Assembly (NCBI RefSeq): GCF_030486595.1
Contig: NZ_JAUJZH010000051.1
Coordinates: forward strand, 1 to 34,634
Length of the DNA: 34,634 nt
Direction: 5' to 3'
Source: Variovorax ginsengisoli
GTDB lineage: Bacteria > Pseudomonadota > Gammaproteobacteria > Burkholderiales > Burkholderiaceae_C
Part shown: piece after piece, positions 1 through 9,541 of the stretch
Layout of the letters: each line of letters opens with the position of its first letter
How positions within the stretch are numbered: the stretch's first letter is position 1
Position numbers and translations under genes: made by a program
The notes under the pieces: model-generated
What the model saw: the letters and a program-made list of their open reading frames with translations, nothing else
The model's database searches: none
Told to the model about the DNA's origin: nothing

Positions 1-57
1 GGTCCTCCCACTGGCTCGCCGCTGCAGTTCCACGATTTCGGCGTCGGTCAATTTCAT
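1..57 (-). CDS. IS630-family transposase, N-terminal fragment cut by window edge
   Basis: The visible 19 residues begin MKLTDAEIVELQRRASGRT, which resembles the N-terminal helix-turn-helix start of IS630-family transposases. A GGAGG ribosome-binding site lies six bases upstream of the ATG at 57. The DDE catalytic domain is outside the window, so activity cannot be judged. Confidence 0.55.
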   Translation of the reverse strand, partial: MKLTDAEIVELQRRASGRT

Positions 58-110
58 TGCGCCCTCCGAGGGCTCAATGATACTTCCTATTTAAACGTTA
101 CAGTCCACTA
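1..110 (-). mobile_element. IS630-family insertion sequence, one end only
   Basis: The left window edge holds the 5' end of an IS630-type element read on the minus strand: a transposase start at 57 and about 50 bases of terminal sequence ending at the dinucleotide TA (109-110). IS630/Tc1 elements insert at TA, which fits. Immediately beyond the TA, an interrupted monooxygenase reading frame resumes on the plus strand, which places the element boundary at about 108-110. The other end lies outside the window. The family call rests on the short transposase N-terminus and the TA junction. Confidence 0.6.
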
Positions 111-383
111 GAAGCGAAGCCCGGGAAAGAGAAAGAGGTCGAAAGCTTCCTTGTGGGTGGCCTCCCTATCGTGATGGAAGAGCCCGCCACTACCGCTTGG
201 TTTGGCATTCGCCTGGGCCCGACAACCTTCGGAATCTTTGATGCGTTCCCGAATGAGGCAGGCCGGGAAGCGCATCTGTCCGGGAAGGTGGCGGCGGCTT
301 TGATGGCACAGGCCGGTGAGTTGTTCGCCGAGCCACCGTCCATTCAGAAAGTCGACGTGCTTGCGGCAAAGCTACCCGGCTAA
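109..383 (+). pseudogene. antibiotic biosynthesis monooxygenase (ABM) domain protein, 5' end removed by IS630
   Basis: The frame is open from the IS630 junction (about 109) to the TAA at 381-383. It reads LEAKPGKEKEVESFL and later TTAWFGIRLGPTTFGIFDAF. This is the pattern of small ABM-fold (dimeric alpha/beta-barrel) proteins of about 95-100 residues, putative quinol monooxygenase-like enzymes. About 90 residues remain. The first 8-10 residues and the start codon are missing exactly where the insertion sequence ends, so I read this as a gene disrupted by the element. An internal GTG at 153 could start a shortened product, but that would lack the first beta strand. Family identity is from recalled pattern and not from a search. 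Confidence 0.7.
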
Positions 384-449
384 ACGACCTACCCTGCCCG
401 GTTGACTCAAGCCAACAGGCCTTGGAAGCCGGTGCGGAGAAAACCGACA

Positions 450-1088
450 TTAGGCAGAGCGAACGGGCGAGAACTCGCCCGAGGCGGGATCGCGCAGGAA
501 CAGCAGGCCCGTCGCCACGCCGAAGTAGGCGCCGTGCAGTTCCAGCCTGCCGTCCTCAACCCGGGCGCGAATGGACGGGAACGTCATGAGGTTAGTCAGG
601 CTGTGCCCGACCACAGCCCTTTCCAGCCGCTGGATATCATGGGCGCGATCACCGGTGCGCGGCAGACTGTCGGCCACCGGGATGATCTGCGACACCCACT
701 TCCCGACGAAATCGATCTTGGTCAGTGGCTTGAAATCGTCGAAGACGGCCCGCACGCCGCCGCACGAGGCATGGCCCAGCACCACGATGTGCTTTACGTT
801 GAGCGCATTGACGGCAAACTCGATGGCTGCGCTGGTGCCATGGTATGAAGATGATTCTGCTTCCCCTTCGTACGGCGGCACCAGGTTGGCCACGTTGCGT
901 ATGACGAACATTTCGCCCGGTCCAGCATCGAAGATGACCTCCGGTGAGACGCGCGAATCGCAACAGCCAATTAACAGAATCTCCGGATTCTGCCCAATCT
1001 CTGCGAGTTGTTCGTAGCGGATACGTTCGTCGGGGAAGCGACCGCTCAGGAACGCCTCGTAGCCGTCGGAAAGTCGTTTAGGAAACAT
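450..1088 (-). CDS. beta-class carbonic anhydrase
   Basis: This 212-residue protein catalyses reversible CO2 hydration in the cytoplasm and supplies bicarbonate to carboxylases. The zinc and catalytic residues are in place: GCCDSRVSPE has zinc ligand Cys43 and the Asp44-Arg46 dyad, and GHASCGG has zinc ligands His106 and Cys109. The start MFPKRLSDGYEAF (ATG at 1088) matches the usual start and length of the family, with a purine-rich GAGAG about nine bases upstream. The frame extends 61 codons further upstream, but that part is low-complexity and not family-like. It stands alone, followed on the same strand only by the IS-disrupted region. Confidence 0.93.
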   Translation of the reverse strand: MFPKRLSDGYEAFLSGRFPDERIRYEQLAEIGQNPEILLIGCCDSRVSPEVIFDAGPGEMFVIRNVANLVPPYEGEAESSSYHGTSAAIEFAVNALNVKHIVVLGHASCGGVRAVFDDFKPLTKIDFVGKWVSQIIPVADSLPRTGDRAHDIQRLERAVVGHSLTNLMTFPSIRARVEDGRLELHGAYFGVATGLLFLRDPASGEFSPVRSA

Positions 1089-1344
1089 GTGATATAGCTC
1101 TCGGCGAGGGGTGATGACTCTATTGTCTTTCGAGCTGCGCAGCGCGTTCAACTCGGCCGCAAGCAGGATCAATGGCGAAGGCGAACTCATCGAACGACCT
1201 TGAACCCGCTGATCAGATGGGGCCCGGCTGATTGGTGGCGGCGAAGCCGCACGCCGCGCGTCCGGGCTCAAGTATCAGCCGGGCTCCGCTATGAAAAGCA
1301 GGAAACCGAAATAAACGCCGGCCGCGCGCGGCTACCTTCGGTGC

Positions 1345-1878
1345 ATGAACACACTCACCGTTCCCCTCAACGAGCGCGACCATCTGCGCGGTTCACCGGA
1401 CGCACCGGTGGTGCTGGTCGAATACGCCGACTTCGAGTGCCCGTACTGCGGTGCGGCCTACTGGGTCGTGAAGAAGCTGGAGCAGGACCTGCCGGACACG
1501 CTGGCCGTCGTGTTCCGCCAGTTCCCGCTGGTCGACGTGCACCCCCACGCGCCGCTCGCGGCTGAGGCCGCGGAAGCGGCGGGGGCCCAGGGCGGGTTCT
1601 GGAAGATGCACGACATGCTCTTCGAGCACCAGGACGCACTGGCGCCAGTCGACCTGATGACGTACGCCGCCGCTCTGCACCTGGACCTGAAGCGGTTCGC
1701 CAGCGATCTCGCCGGCCACGTGTTCCTGCCCAAGGTCCAGGACGACATGAAGGGCGGGCTGCAAAGCGGCATCAAGGGAACGCCGACCTTCTTCATCAAC
1801 GGCGTGCTCCACCGGGGCGGGTACGACGAGGCTTCCCTGCTCGCCTCGATCATGCTGGTCGCGGCGGCAGCCTCCTGA
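1345..1878 (+). CDS. DsbA-family thioredoxin-fold oxidoreductase, cytoplasmic
   Basis: A 177-residue protein with a CPYC redox motif at residues 32-35 (ADFECPYCGAAYW) and the cis-proline loop GTPTFFINGV at about 145-154, the two hallmarks of the DsbA/thioredoxin_4 fold. There is no signal peptide, so it should act in the cytoplasm as a disulfide or peroxide-linked oxidoreductase and not as a periplasmic folding catalyst. The helical insert between the two motifs is DsbA-like. The ATG at 1345 is chosen because the conserved fold starts within 20 residues of it. The ribosome-binding site is weak. The next gene starts 33 bases downstream on the same strand, so the two may be cotranscribed. Confidence 0.88.
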   Translation: MNTLTVPLNERDHLRGSPDAPVVLVEYADFECPYCGAAYWVVKKLEQDLPDTLAVVFRQFPLVDVHPHAPLAAEAAEAAGAQGGFWKMHDMLFEHQDALAPVDLMTYAAALHLDLKRFASDLAGHVFLPKVQDDMKGGLQSGIKGTPTFFINGVLHRGGYDEASLLASIMLVAAAAS

Positions 1879-1911
1879 GCCCGCTTCCGGCCTCGGCGCC
1901 CAGGCGGTGAT

Positions 1912-3042
1912 GTGAAGGACCTGCGATATTTCGACCCTCACCGGCGCGCGACGTGGCTGGAGCTGTTCTTCGACCTGATCTTCGTCGTTGCCCTGCACGC
2001 CGCCGGCGAGATCCTGAGCGAAGCGCATGAGGGCCACATCGGGGTTCAGCAGTTCCTGCACTTCGTGCTGGTGTTCCTGCCGCTGTGGTGGATCTGGGCG
2101 GGCCACACGATCTACGCGAATCGGTTTGACACCGACAGCCGCCAGCACCGGCTGTCCACCTTGCTGATCATGCTCCTGCTGATCGTGATCTCTGCGCAGA
2201 GCTCGGCCGGCGCCCAGGAACACTACGCGCTGGCCGTAGTCTGTTACTGTGGGGCGCGGCTGATCATCTCCGGGATGTACTTCTTCTCCAGGCGCAAGCA
2301 CCACGACGGGGGTGGCTTCGCCTCGACGGTGGGCACCGTGTTCGCCGTTGGTGCTGCGATCAGCCTTTCCTCGGTGCTGATGAAGCCACCGTGGCGCTAC
2401 CTGGTCTTCTATGCCGGAATCGTGTTCGAAATGGCGGCCCTGGTGCTGCGGACCCGGAGGCTACACGTCGTGCCGGCGCACACGGCACACCTGGTCGAAC
2501 GAGTTGGGTGCCTGACGATCATCATGCTGGGCGAATCGGTGATCAGCATCTCGGCGGCGCTGACGGGCATCGCCTGGAACGGATCCAACGTCATCGCCGC
2601 AGTCAGCGGATTCGTCATGGTGTCGGCCATCTGGTGGATCTACTACGACAGCTTCCATCTGCTGGAACAGCGCAAGTTGGCGACCGGGCTATCGATCCTC
2701 TATTCGCACTTCTTCCTGTTCATCGGACTGGCGATCCTGGCCTCGCTGATCCGGCATGCGATCCTGGACGACCTCGACCCGGGCGACTTCCGTCGGCTGG
2801 CCGCGGCCGGTACGGTGCTGTTCTTCCTGGGCAAGCAGTACGGGTACTACATGGAGGTGCCCGAGCTGCGGCCTTACCTGCTGTCCAACACCGCCGCCGT
2901 GTTCGCGCTGACGGCACTCGTGCTGATGTTGCCGCTCGGGGTCGGCGCCATGCTGGTGGGCATCACGGCGACCATGATCTGCTACGTGCTGCTCAACCTG
3001 CGCTACCGCCACCTGGTGCGCGGCAGGAAGGCGGCGGCCTGA
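1912..3042 (+). CDS. LtrA-family (low temperature requirement protein A) membrane protein
   Basis: A 376-residue multi-pass inner membrane protein. The N-terminal signature RRATWLELFFDLIFVVAL is typical of the LtrA family. About ten hydrophobic segments follow, with a positively charged C-terminus (RYRHLVRGRK). The start is a GTG at 1912 and no earlier ATG is in frame near the signature. The biochemical function of the family is unknown. The name comes from a Listeria mutant that grew poorly in the cold. It lies 33 bases after the DsbA-like gene, possibly one transcript. No sign of decay. Confidence 0.88.
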   Translation: MKDLRYFDPHRRATWLELFFDLIFVVALHAAGEILSEAHEGHIGVQQFLHFVLVFLPLWWIWAGHTIYANRFDTDSRQHRLSTLLIMLLLIVISAQSSAGAQEHYALAVVCYCGARLIISGMYFFSRRKHHDGGGFASTVGTVFAVGAAISLSSVLMKPPWRYLVFYAGIVFEMAALVLRTRRLHVVPAHTAHLVERVGCLTIIMLGESVISISAALTGIAWNGSNVIAAVSGFVMVSAIWWIYYDSFHLLEQRKLATGLSILYSHFFLFIGLAILASLIRHAILDDLDPGDFRRLAAAGTVLFFLGKQYGYYMEVPELRPYLLSNTAAVFALTALVLMLPLGVGAMLVGITATMICYVLLNLRYRHLVRGRKAAA

Positions 3043-3094
3043 TCCGCTGCCTGCGCAGCTCGAGGGAGATTGGGCAAGCTCGACCACAGCGCGG

Positions 3095-3241
3095 TCAATT
3101 GCGCGCGATGCCGAGCTTCTGCATCTTGTATTGCAGCGATGTGCGCTTGCCCAGCTTGGTGGCCGCGCCGACGGGGTCGGCGATGACCCAGCTGCATTTT
3201 TCCGGGGCCTGCGGGATACGCTCGCGCTCCGGGCTGGGCAT
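3095..3241 (-). pseudogene. C-terminal remnant of a sigma-54-dependent Fis-type regulator
   Basis: Read on the minus strand, the 48-codon stretch ends TKLGKRTSLQYKMQKLGIAR before a TGA at 3095-3097, and just upstream reads CSWVIADPVGAA. This is the Fis-type helix-turn-helix that closes FhlA/NtrC-like sigma-54 activators (usual form AARLGLKRTTLQ.RM.KLGI). The AAA+ and sensor domains are absent; an in-frame stop lies about 20 codons upstream. It is therefore a remnant and not a small gene. The pattern is distinctive, but no alignment was run. Confidence 0.65.
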
Positions 3242-3446
3242 TGACATCGTTGGCTCCGATTGGCGAGAGTTTGCAAGTCAACGGCGCCGTCAGAAAGGTT
3301 ACACCTGGCGCGCCACGCGCCCTGCAGACGCCGGGATTGACGTTCCACGAAATGGCTGCATCGGGCCTCGGGAAAGTGAATCATCAGGTGCAGCCAGCTC
3401 ATCGAGCTCGCCTCAACACGCCGTTCGGGCCGTCGTCGCGCAGCGC

Positions 3447-4746
<1,300 letters not shown>

Positions 4747-4750
<4 letters not shown>

Positions 4751-4980
4751 TGTGCGATGGGTGAGTACGGCCGACCTTCGCACTGGCAATCGCGCAGGGC
4801 CTCCTTGGCGTGCAGGGCCACCAAGCCGTAGAAGGTCAATTCGGGCCGAAGCGTCACTGGTACGAGCATAGGTCAATGTGAACCCGATCGGGCGCTCCGA
4901 CAAGGGTCAGTTTCATCAACGTATTGCAGGCCAGGCATAGGCGTTGCCCGGGCGCGCAGCGGGCCCCACGGCGCCGAGCA
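4747..4980 (-). pseudogene. decayed hypothetical ORF upstream of the Clp remnant
   Basis: Two short minus-strand frames abut here. One ends KLTLVGAPDRVHIDLCSYQ at a TGA (4854-4856). The next starts at an overlapping GTG (4857), reads VTLRPELTFYGLVALHAKEA and ends at a TGA that overlaps the ATG of the Clp remnant (4747-4750). Adding one G at about 4855 would join them into one protein with cysteines in CLAC, DLCSYQ and RDCQCEG. I do not recognise the family. The frameshift reading is an inference from the smooth join. Confidence 0.3.
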
Positions 4981-5115
4981 GGTCGACACTCCGGGAGCGG
5001 CGCGTCAATACCGGCCACCGACCCAAGAGCCGCGTCTGGGCGACGGATGAGCCATGGGTGGACAAGGCCGTGCCTGGCGCGCGGATTCGGCATTAAGAGC
5101 AATTGCCCGCTCGGC

Positions 5116-5547
5116 TCACGGGTTCCTGCGGGCAGCTTGTTGTATTGCCCCATCGACGGACAGGTCCGAAGCTGGATCCTGACCCAGCAGAATCAGCGCG
5201 GCCCGGTAGGCGGACCGCGCCCCGGCGCGAATTTCGTTCACCAGCTCGCGTCGCCGCCGGGCGTGATGCTCGGGCGACCGGTAGACGGGTTCGGTCATGA
5301 GGAGCTGTGTCACCGTCAGCAGCCTGGCGGCGGACGTCAGGCAGAAATGAATGGCTGCGCGCTCCTGCGATGCCTTGTTGGCTTCCTCTACCCTGCGGAT
5401 GACGACCTCCTGCGCTGGCGGAGATAGTTCGCCTAGATTGGTGGGGCCGGACCAGGGCGCAAATTCATGGTCGCCGTAGCGGGCGGCCAGGATCAGTTCG
5501 ATCGAGTGGAGTGCCCGTTCGAGCTCGAGCATTTCGGTTGTTTTCAT
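5116..5547 (-). CDS. hypothetical protein, helical
   Basis: A 143-residue frame from an ATG at 5547. The frame can be extended to a TTG at 5583, but the ATG start gives MKTTEMLELERALHSIELIL, a plausible amphipathic N-terminal helix. No clear ribosome-binding site precedes either start. The sequence is mostly helix-forming and charged, with no signal peptide, no membrane segment and no motif I recognise (core region RYGDHEFAPWSGPTNLGELS). Residue composition looks like real coding sequence. It is bordered on both sides by decayed DNA, so it could itself be a remnant. Confidence 0.45.
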   Translation of the reverse strand: MKTTEMLELERALHSIELILAARYGDHEFAPWSGPTNLGELSPPAQEVVIRRVEEANKASQERAAIHFCLTSAARLLTVTQLLMTEPVYRSPEHHARRRRELVNEIRAGARSAYRAALILLGQDPASDLSVDGAIQQAARRNP

Positions 5548-6193
5548 CAGACGTGTGACTGCCTGCGGGCGCGTGGCGGCCAAATGCCGCGCGATTCGCC
5601 GCCTCGGTTCAGACCTTCAATTCTCGGCAATCAAGCGCCCGGCGACCATGACCAGTTGCGCGCAGTTTCGACCGGGCCAGATGGGCAGTCCGCGTGCACA
5701 ACGGCACTTGCCCCAACTGAGCCACCGACGGCATCGCCAGGGACCTCGCCGCGCCCCGAGCTTGGTGGCGAGGAAGACGATGCTGCACTTCATCGGTGGT
5801 CTCCTGGGGCGGACGGCCTCAATGCTGCGGCGCAAGCGTGTCGTTGACCTCAGCCTCGCTAGATTCCAACTCGGCGCCAACAGGCTTGCCGCCCTGCGCG
5901 TCGGCCAGGGCCGGTAGCACCTCGGTGTCAATCGCTCTATGTCGACCTCGCCGACGATCCGGGGTTGTCGTACTCTTCGTGCATGTATGGACCCGACGCC
6001 TTTTGCAAGTTCTCGTTGGCGATGAGAAACGGTCTGCACGCATGTTTACGGCTTGCCAGTGGGCCCGTCGAGACACGCCCGCAGCCTTGATGAGATCCGC
6101 ACACCCTGTCCTTAGCAAATCGGCGGCTTGAGCCTGAGCGTGCAGCCGGCACCAAAAACAGGTTTCGGGGTGTTGGTCCAACCGATTTCGTCA
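5548..6193. other. about 650 bases without a recognisable gene
   Basis: Several frames are open on both strands but none has a family-like pattern. A minus-strand ATG at about 5793 with a GGAGA upstream gives 58 residues (MKCSIVFLATKLGARRGPWR...) of unnatural composition. A minus-strand frame ending near 5819 (VLPALADAQGGKPVGAELES) looks like a displaced C-terminus. I read the block as decayed coding DNA next to the IS110 element. Confidence 0.35.
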
Positions 6194-6272
6194 TCATGTT
6201 CGAGAAGCTTCGCAAACCAGTGCTGGGTATCTTCTTTCCCCCTCAAGGTACTGTTGTAGATGCCACGGGATT

Positions 6273-7297
6273 TCAGAGCGCGGCGCCCGTGGGTCGATAC
6301 ACGTCTTCGCTGCTGAGCAGGACCTGGATGACGCGCGCATTCTTGTTGGCCAGCGCCACCGCCGCGCGGTTGTAGTCGCGGCGCGCGACCAGCTCCTGCA
6401 GCCAGCGCTGCGCGCATCGACCTTGCCGACAGCGTAGCGCAGGACCGAGCGTGCGCCGTGAATCAGCAGGGTTCGAAGGTACGCATCGCCCCGCTTGCTG
6501 ATACCCTTGAGACGCGATTTGCCGCCGGACGAGTACTGACGCGACACTAGGCCGAGCCAGGCCGCCAGATGCCGGCCGTTTTTGAACTCCTTGGCGTCCC
6601 CGACGGCGGCGACGATCGCCGTGGGGGTGATCGGACCGACGCCGTCGATGGCCGTGATCTTCTTGCACAGGGCCGAGCTCTTCATGAACGACTTGATCCA
6701 CGCCTCGGCATGTGCAATGCGCTCTTCGAGCGCGTGTACTTGCTGCAGCAATTCCATCAGCAGCGTCTGGCAGAAGCTGGTGAGCTCGCCTTCGCACTGC
6801 TTGAGGATCTCGGGCATGGCGCGCTTCAGGGCCTCAGTCGATTGGGCGATCGCAATGCTGCGCTCGCCGAGCAAGCCTCTGACCTGGTTGATGAGTGCCG
6901 TGCGCTGGTGGACAAGGAGTTGGCGCACAGGGTGGGCGGCCATCATGTCCTGCTGGTCCACAGATTTCACGGTCACGAACCGCATTGCCGGGCGGCAGGC
7001 GGCCTCGACAATCGCCTCGGCGTCGGTATGGTCGTTCTTGTTCGTCTTGACGAAAGGAGTCACGTACTGCGGGCTGATCAACCGCACCTCGATGCCCAGT
7101 CCCTGGAAGCGCCGCGCCCAGTGGTGAGCCGAGCTGCATGCCTCCATCGCGATCACCCGCGGCCGCAACTCGTGTACGGCTTGCAATAGCGCGGCGCGGG
7201 TTACCTTCGAACGATGCTGTGCATGCCCATGGCGATCGGCGCCATGAAGCTGGAACACGCGCTTGGCCAAGTCGATGCCGAGAATCTCGATCTCCAT
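6273..7297 (-). pseudogene. IS110-family transposase (DEDD recombinase), one frameshift
   Basis: IS110-family recombinases move circular intermediates guided by an element-encoded RNA. The frame begins MEIEILGIDLAKRVFQLHG at the ATG at 7297, with GGAGG seven bases upstream. It carries the DEDD RuvC-like N-terminus (Asp8; KTNKNDHTDAEAIVEAACRP) and the transposase_20 domain (ITAIDGVGPITPTAIVAAVG; ISKRGDAYLRTLLIHGARSV). At about 6404-6409 one base is missing. The natural C-terminus (RWLQELVARRDYNRAAVALA, ending VYRPTGAAL at 6273) continues in the next frame, while the unshifted frame runs as nonsense to 6194. Apart from that single base it would be full length, about 340 residues. The catalytic serine region lies before the shift. 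Confidence 0.88.
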
Positions 7298-7420
7298 GGC
7301 GAACCTCCGAGCCAGAGGGTTGTTGAGATGCGCAGTTTCGTCTCAATGGTGGCGTCGGGTCCATCTCAGTAAATTGGTGCGCTTTCTCGCACGCCCAGCA
7401 GCCATGCGGACTTACGTTTG
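7298..7420 (-). ncRNA. candidate IS110 bridge (seek) RNA region
   Basis: IS110-group elements are known to encode a structured guide RNA in the non-coding end upstream of the recombinase. Here about 120 bases lie between the recombinase ATG and the neighbouring remnant. They contain a stem TTGAGA...TCTCAA with a 12-base loop (7323-7346). A second repeat of the arm (CATCTCAG at 7361-7368) could pair alternatively. Position and size fit. The two target- and donor-binding loops were not identified, so this is a location-based inference. Confidence 0.35.
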
Positions 7421-7546
7421 ATGGCGCAGGTGCCAGACGCGCGTCGCCCTGCGAGGGATCGAAGCCAGTACATAGACGGCCCTGCGTTTCGGAGCCAGCC
7501 ATGCCCTCCTTTGCCCTGCTGTCAGGCGACACGACAAACTGCCCCC

Positions 7547-7849
7547 CGCGATGCCTCGGGCATCGTTGCGGTCGGTCTTGTTGCGCATGGCAGCCAGGGT
7601 GTTCTTGACCTGCCTGGCTTCCATGCAGATCACCTCGAAGCCTGCCGCCTGCAAGCCGTAGGTGAGGTACTGGGTCAGCGTGCCAGCCTCCAGGCGGACA
7701 GCCTTCACATCGGCGCTGAAGCTGCTCAAGCGCTTGGCAATCGCAGCTGGCTGCGCCGCCGTCTTGGCTTCGTGGCACACCTCGCCATGTTCGTCAACAA
7801 CGCAAATCGAGACGGAGCGCAGGGACACATCGGCAAACGACCCGATGTG
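7547..7849 (-). pseudogene. second IS110-family transposase, N-terminal fragment
   Basis: About 100 residues of a different IS110 subfamily: VSLRSVSICVVDEHGEV, then VRLEAGTLTQYLTYGLQAAG and MRNKTDRNDARGIA. These match the RuvC-like half of IS110 recombinases (usual start M.VGIDVSL.SVS). The start codon is lost (HIGSFADVSL), and after DARGIA the homology stops at about 7547, before the C-terminal transposase_20 domain. It is not a duplicate of the neighbouring copy, since the sequences are clearly different. It abuts the receiver-domain remnant at about 7850-7880. Confidence 0.8.
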
Positions 7850-7879
7850 AAGCGCCGCTATCGAGGCGAGGGCGATGGC

Positions 7880-8338
7880 GTGATCTTCGTCGTCGACGAT
7901 CATCCGTTGATGCGCGACGCGGTGACGATGGCCCTCGGCGGGCTTCGGCGAAGCGAGGAAATCGTCGAGTTCGCACGCCTGCGCGAACTCGCCAAAGGAC
8001 TGGCCGCCAGCGGCTGTCCCCGATGTCGTTCTGGATCTGCATCTGCCCGATGCATCCGGATGCTCCGGTGTGCGCCAAGTCCGGCAGCGGTTTCCTGGCG
8101 TTCCCCTGGTCGACTATTCGGCGACGCCTGCCGCGCACGCACGGGATGAGCGCATCGAGGCCGGCGCCAACCACTACATTGAAAAAACCGTGAACTCGCA
8201 AGGCTGGCGGCTGCGTTGGCGCAACTGCTGACAAACCTTTCCGTGGCGCGATGTCACCACGACGAGCAGGTCCAATGGCGCCAGGCCGCTCGCGGCGTCA
8301 ACGCCGCCAGTGGAAGCCGGGCCAGCCGGGATTCGTGA
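7880..8338 (+). pseudogene. NarL/LuxR-type response regulator, receiver domain only, frameshifted
   Basis: Plus-strand frames carry a receiver domain. It opens VIFVVDDHPLMRDAVTMALG (the acidic DD pair at 7894-7899). After a shift at about 8015-8022 it reads VPDVVLDLHLPDASGCSGVR with the phospho-acceptor aspartate in VLDLHLP, then SATPAAHARDERIEAGANHY with the conserved lysine in IEKT. A second shift at about 8190 leads to LARLAAALAQLLTNLS, and a TGA ends the frame at 8336-8338. No GerE DNA-binding domain follows. The start is lost at the junction with the IS110 fragment. Response-regulator identity is clear from the D-D, D and K pattern. At least two frameshifts make function unlikely. Confidence 0.75.
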
Positions 8339-8348
8339 TGTGCGCCGC

Positions 8349-9485
8349 TCAGCGCACCCCCACCACCCCGACCTCGACCCGGCGATCGGGTTGCAGGCAG
8401 GCAATCAGCGCGGGGCTCGGCTGGCTGCCCTTGCACTCGCCGGCCTTCGTGACCGGCGCCGTGCTGGCCTTGCCCGTGGCCACGATTTTTCGCGGATCGA
8501 TCCGGCCGGACTGCGCGAGATAGGCCTTGACGGCCTCAGCCCGTTGCACCGAAAGCCGCTGGTTGTGGCTGACGGAGCCGAGACGGTCGGTATGCCCTTC
8601 CACCGTGATCACCTCGAACTGGATCGGAGCGAGGTCGGCGCCGAACCGGTCGAGCGCGACCTTGCCGGGCGCCGTGACCTCGGCCCGATCGAAGCCGAAC
8701 AGCGAGTCCGCAGAGAAGCTCACCCGACGTATCGGAGCCGCCGCCACCGTCTCAGCCTGGACGGTCGCTGGCGCAACCGCCGCCACCGGCTCGACGTAGG
8801 TCGGCGCGCTGCGCACCGGCGCCGCTGCAGAGGCGCCGAATGGAAACACCAGGCTCACCGTGGCCGCGTTGATGTCGCCGCGGTTTCCCACGGCGTCGTT
8901 GACCCGGTAGCGTTCGAGCTCGCCGCGGATGAGGAAGCCGGGGCTCACCGCATACTGGATGCCGACGCCGAACTTGTAGTTGGCGTCGCTGCTGCTGGGG
9001 TTCAGGGCGGTCACGGCGACCGCGCCACTGCGCGAAAAGGTATCGCGCGTGCGGCCGTACTGCACCCCTACCCGCCCGAGCACCGACCAGCGCTCGTCCA
9101 GGGGAAGCGTGCCCACGAGGTCGAGATTGACCCCCTGGAACTTCGCCTCGCCGGTCAAGATTCCGGTCGGCGTCGTGGTGGCTGCGAACCCGAACTTGCC
9201 GAGGTTGAAGTACCCGGCTTCGACGGCCCAGTTCGGAGTGAACTGATAGCCACCAAAGAGCTTGTAGGCGAGCGAACTCTCGTCGCGCGACATGCCGGTG
9301 GTGGCAAGGCCCGCGATGCGCAGGCGCGCGACGATGCTCTCGTCGTCGATGCGGGCCTGCGAGCCGCCCAGCGAGACGCCGCCGTAGAAGTAGGGGGCCT
9401 CGCGGCCCTGGGCCAGGGCGGAGCCGGCAACCACGCAGCCCAGGCCGGTCAGGCCGAGCATGCGCAGCAGGTGTCGAGGTTTCAT
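8349..9485 (-). CDS. OmpA-family outer membrane protein
   Basis: A 378-residue protein. Residues 1-25 form a Sec signal peptide (MKPRHLLRMLGLTGLGCVVAGSALA, cleavage after ALA). Residues about 30-235 form an eight-strand-like beta barrel with alternating aromatic positions (FYGGVSLGGSQARIDD; LAYKLFGGYQFTPNWAVEAG). An alanine/proline linker with valines follows, then a C-terminal OmpA peptidoglycan-binding domain (VITVEGHTDRLGS, NQRLSVQRAEAVKAYL, and QPDRRVEV at the end). The upstream DUF3494 lipoprotein gene ends 56 bases before this start on the same strand, so the two probably share a transcript. The barrel presumably anchors or supports surface display of its partner. That is inference. Confidence 0.9.
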   Translation of the reverse strand: MKPRHLLRMLGLTGLGCVVAGSALAQGREAPYFYGGVSLGGSQARIDDESIVARLRIAGLATTGMSRDESSLAYKLFGGYQFTPNWAVEAGYFNLGKFGFAATTTPTGILTGEAKFQGVNLDLVGTLPLDERWSVLGRVGVQYGRTRDTFSRSGAVAVTALNPSSSDANYKFGVGIQYAVSPGFLIRGELERYRVNDAVGNRGDINAATVSLVFPFGASAAAPVRSAPTYVEPVAAVAPATVQAETVAAAPIRRVSFSADSLFGFDRAEVTAPGKVALDRFGADLAPIQFEVITVEGHTDRLGSVSHNQRLSVQRAEAVKAYLAQSGRIDPRKIVATGKASTAPVTKAGECKGSQPSPALIACLQPDRRVEVGVVGVR

Positions 9486-9541
9486 CTTGGCTTTCGGGAG
9501 GGCAGGCAGAGCGGGCGGACGAACGAGGCTGTTGCCGGCGT

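Noticed and set aside
1089..1271. 61-codon N-terminal extension of the carbonic anhydrase
   Set aside because: Low-complexity text not seen in the family. The ATG at 1088 gives the usual start and length.
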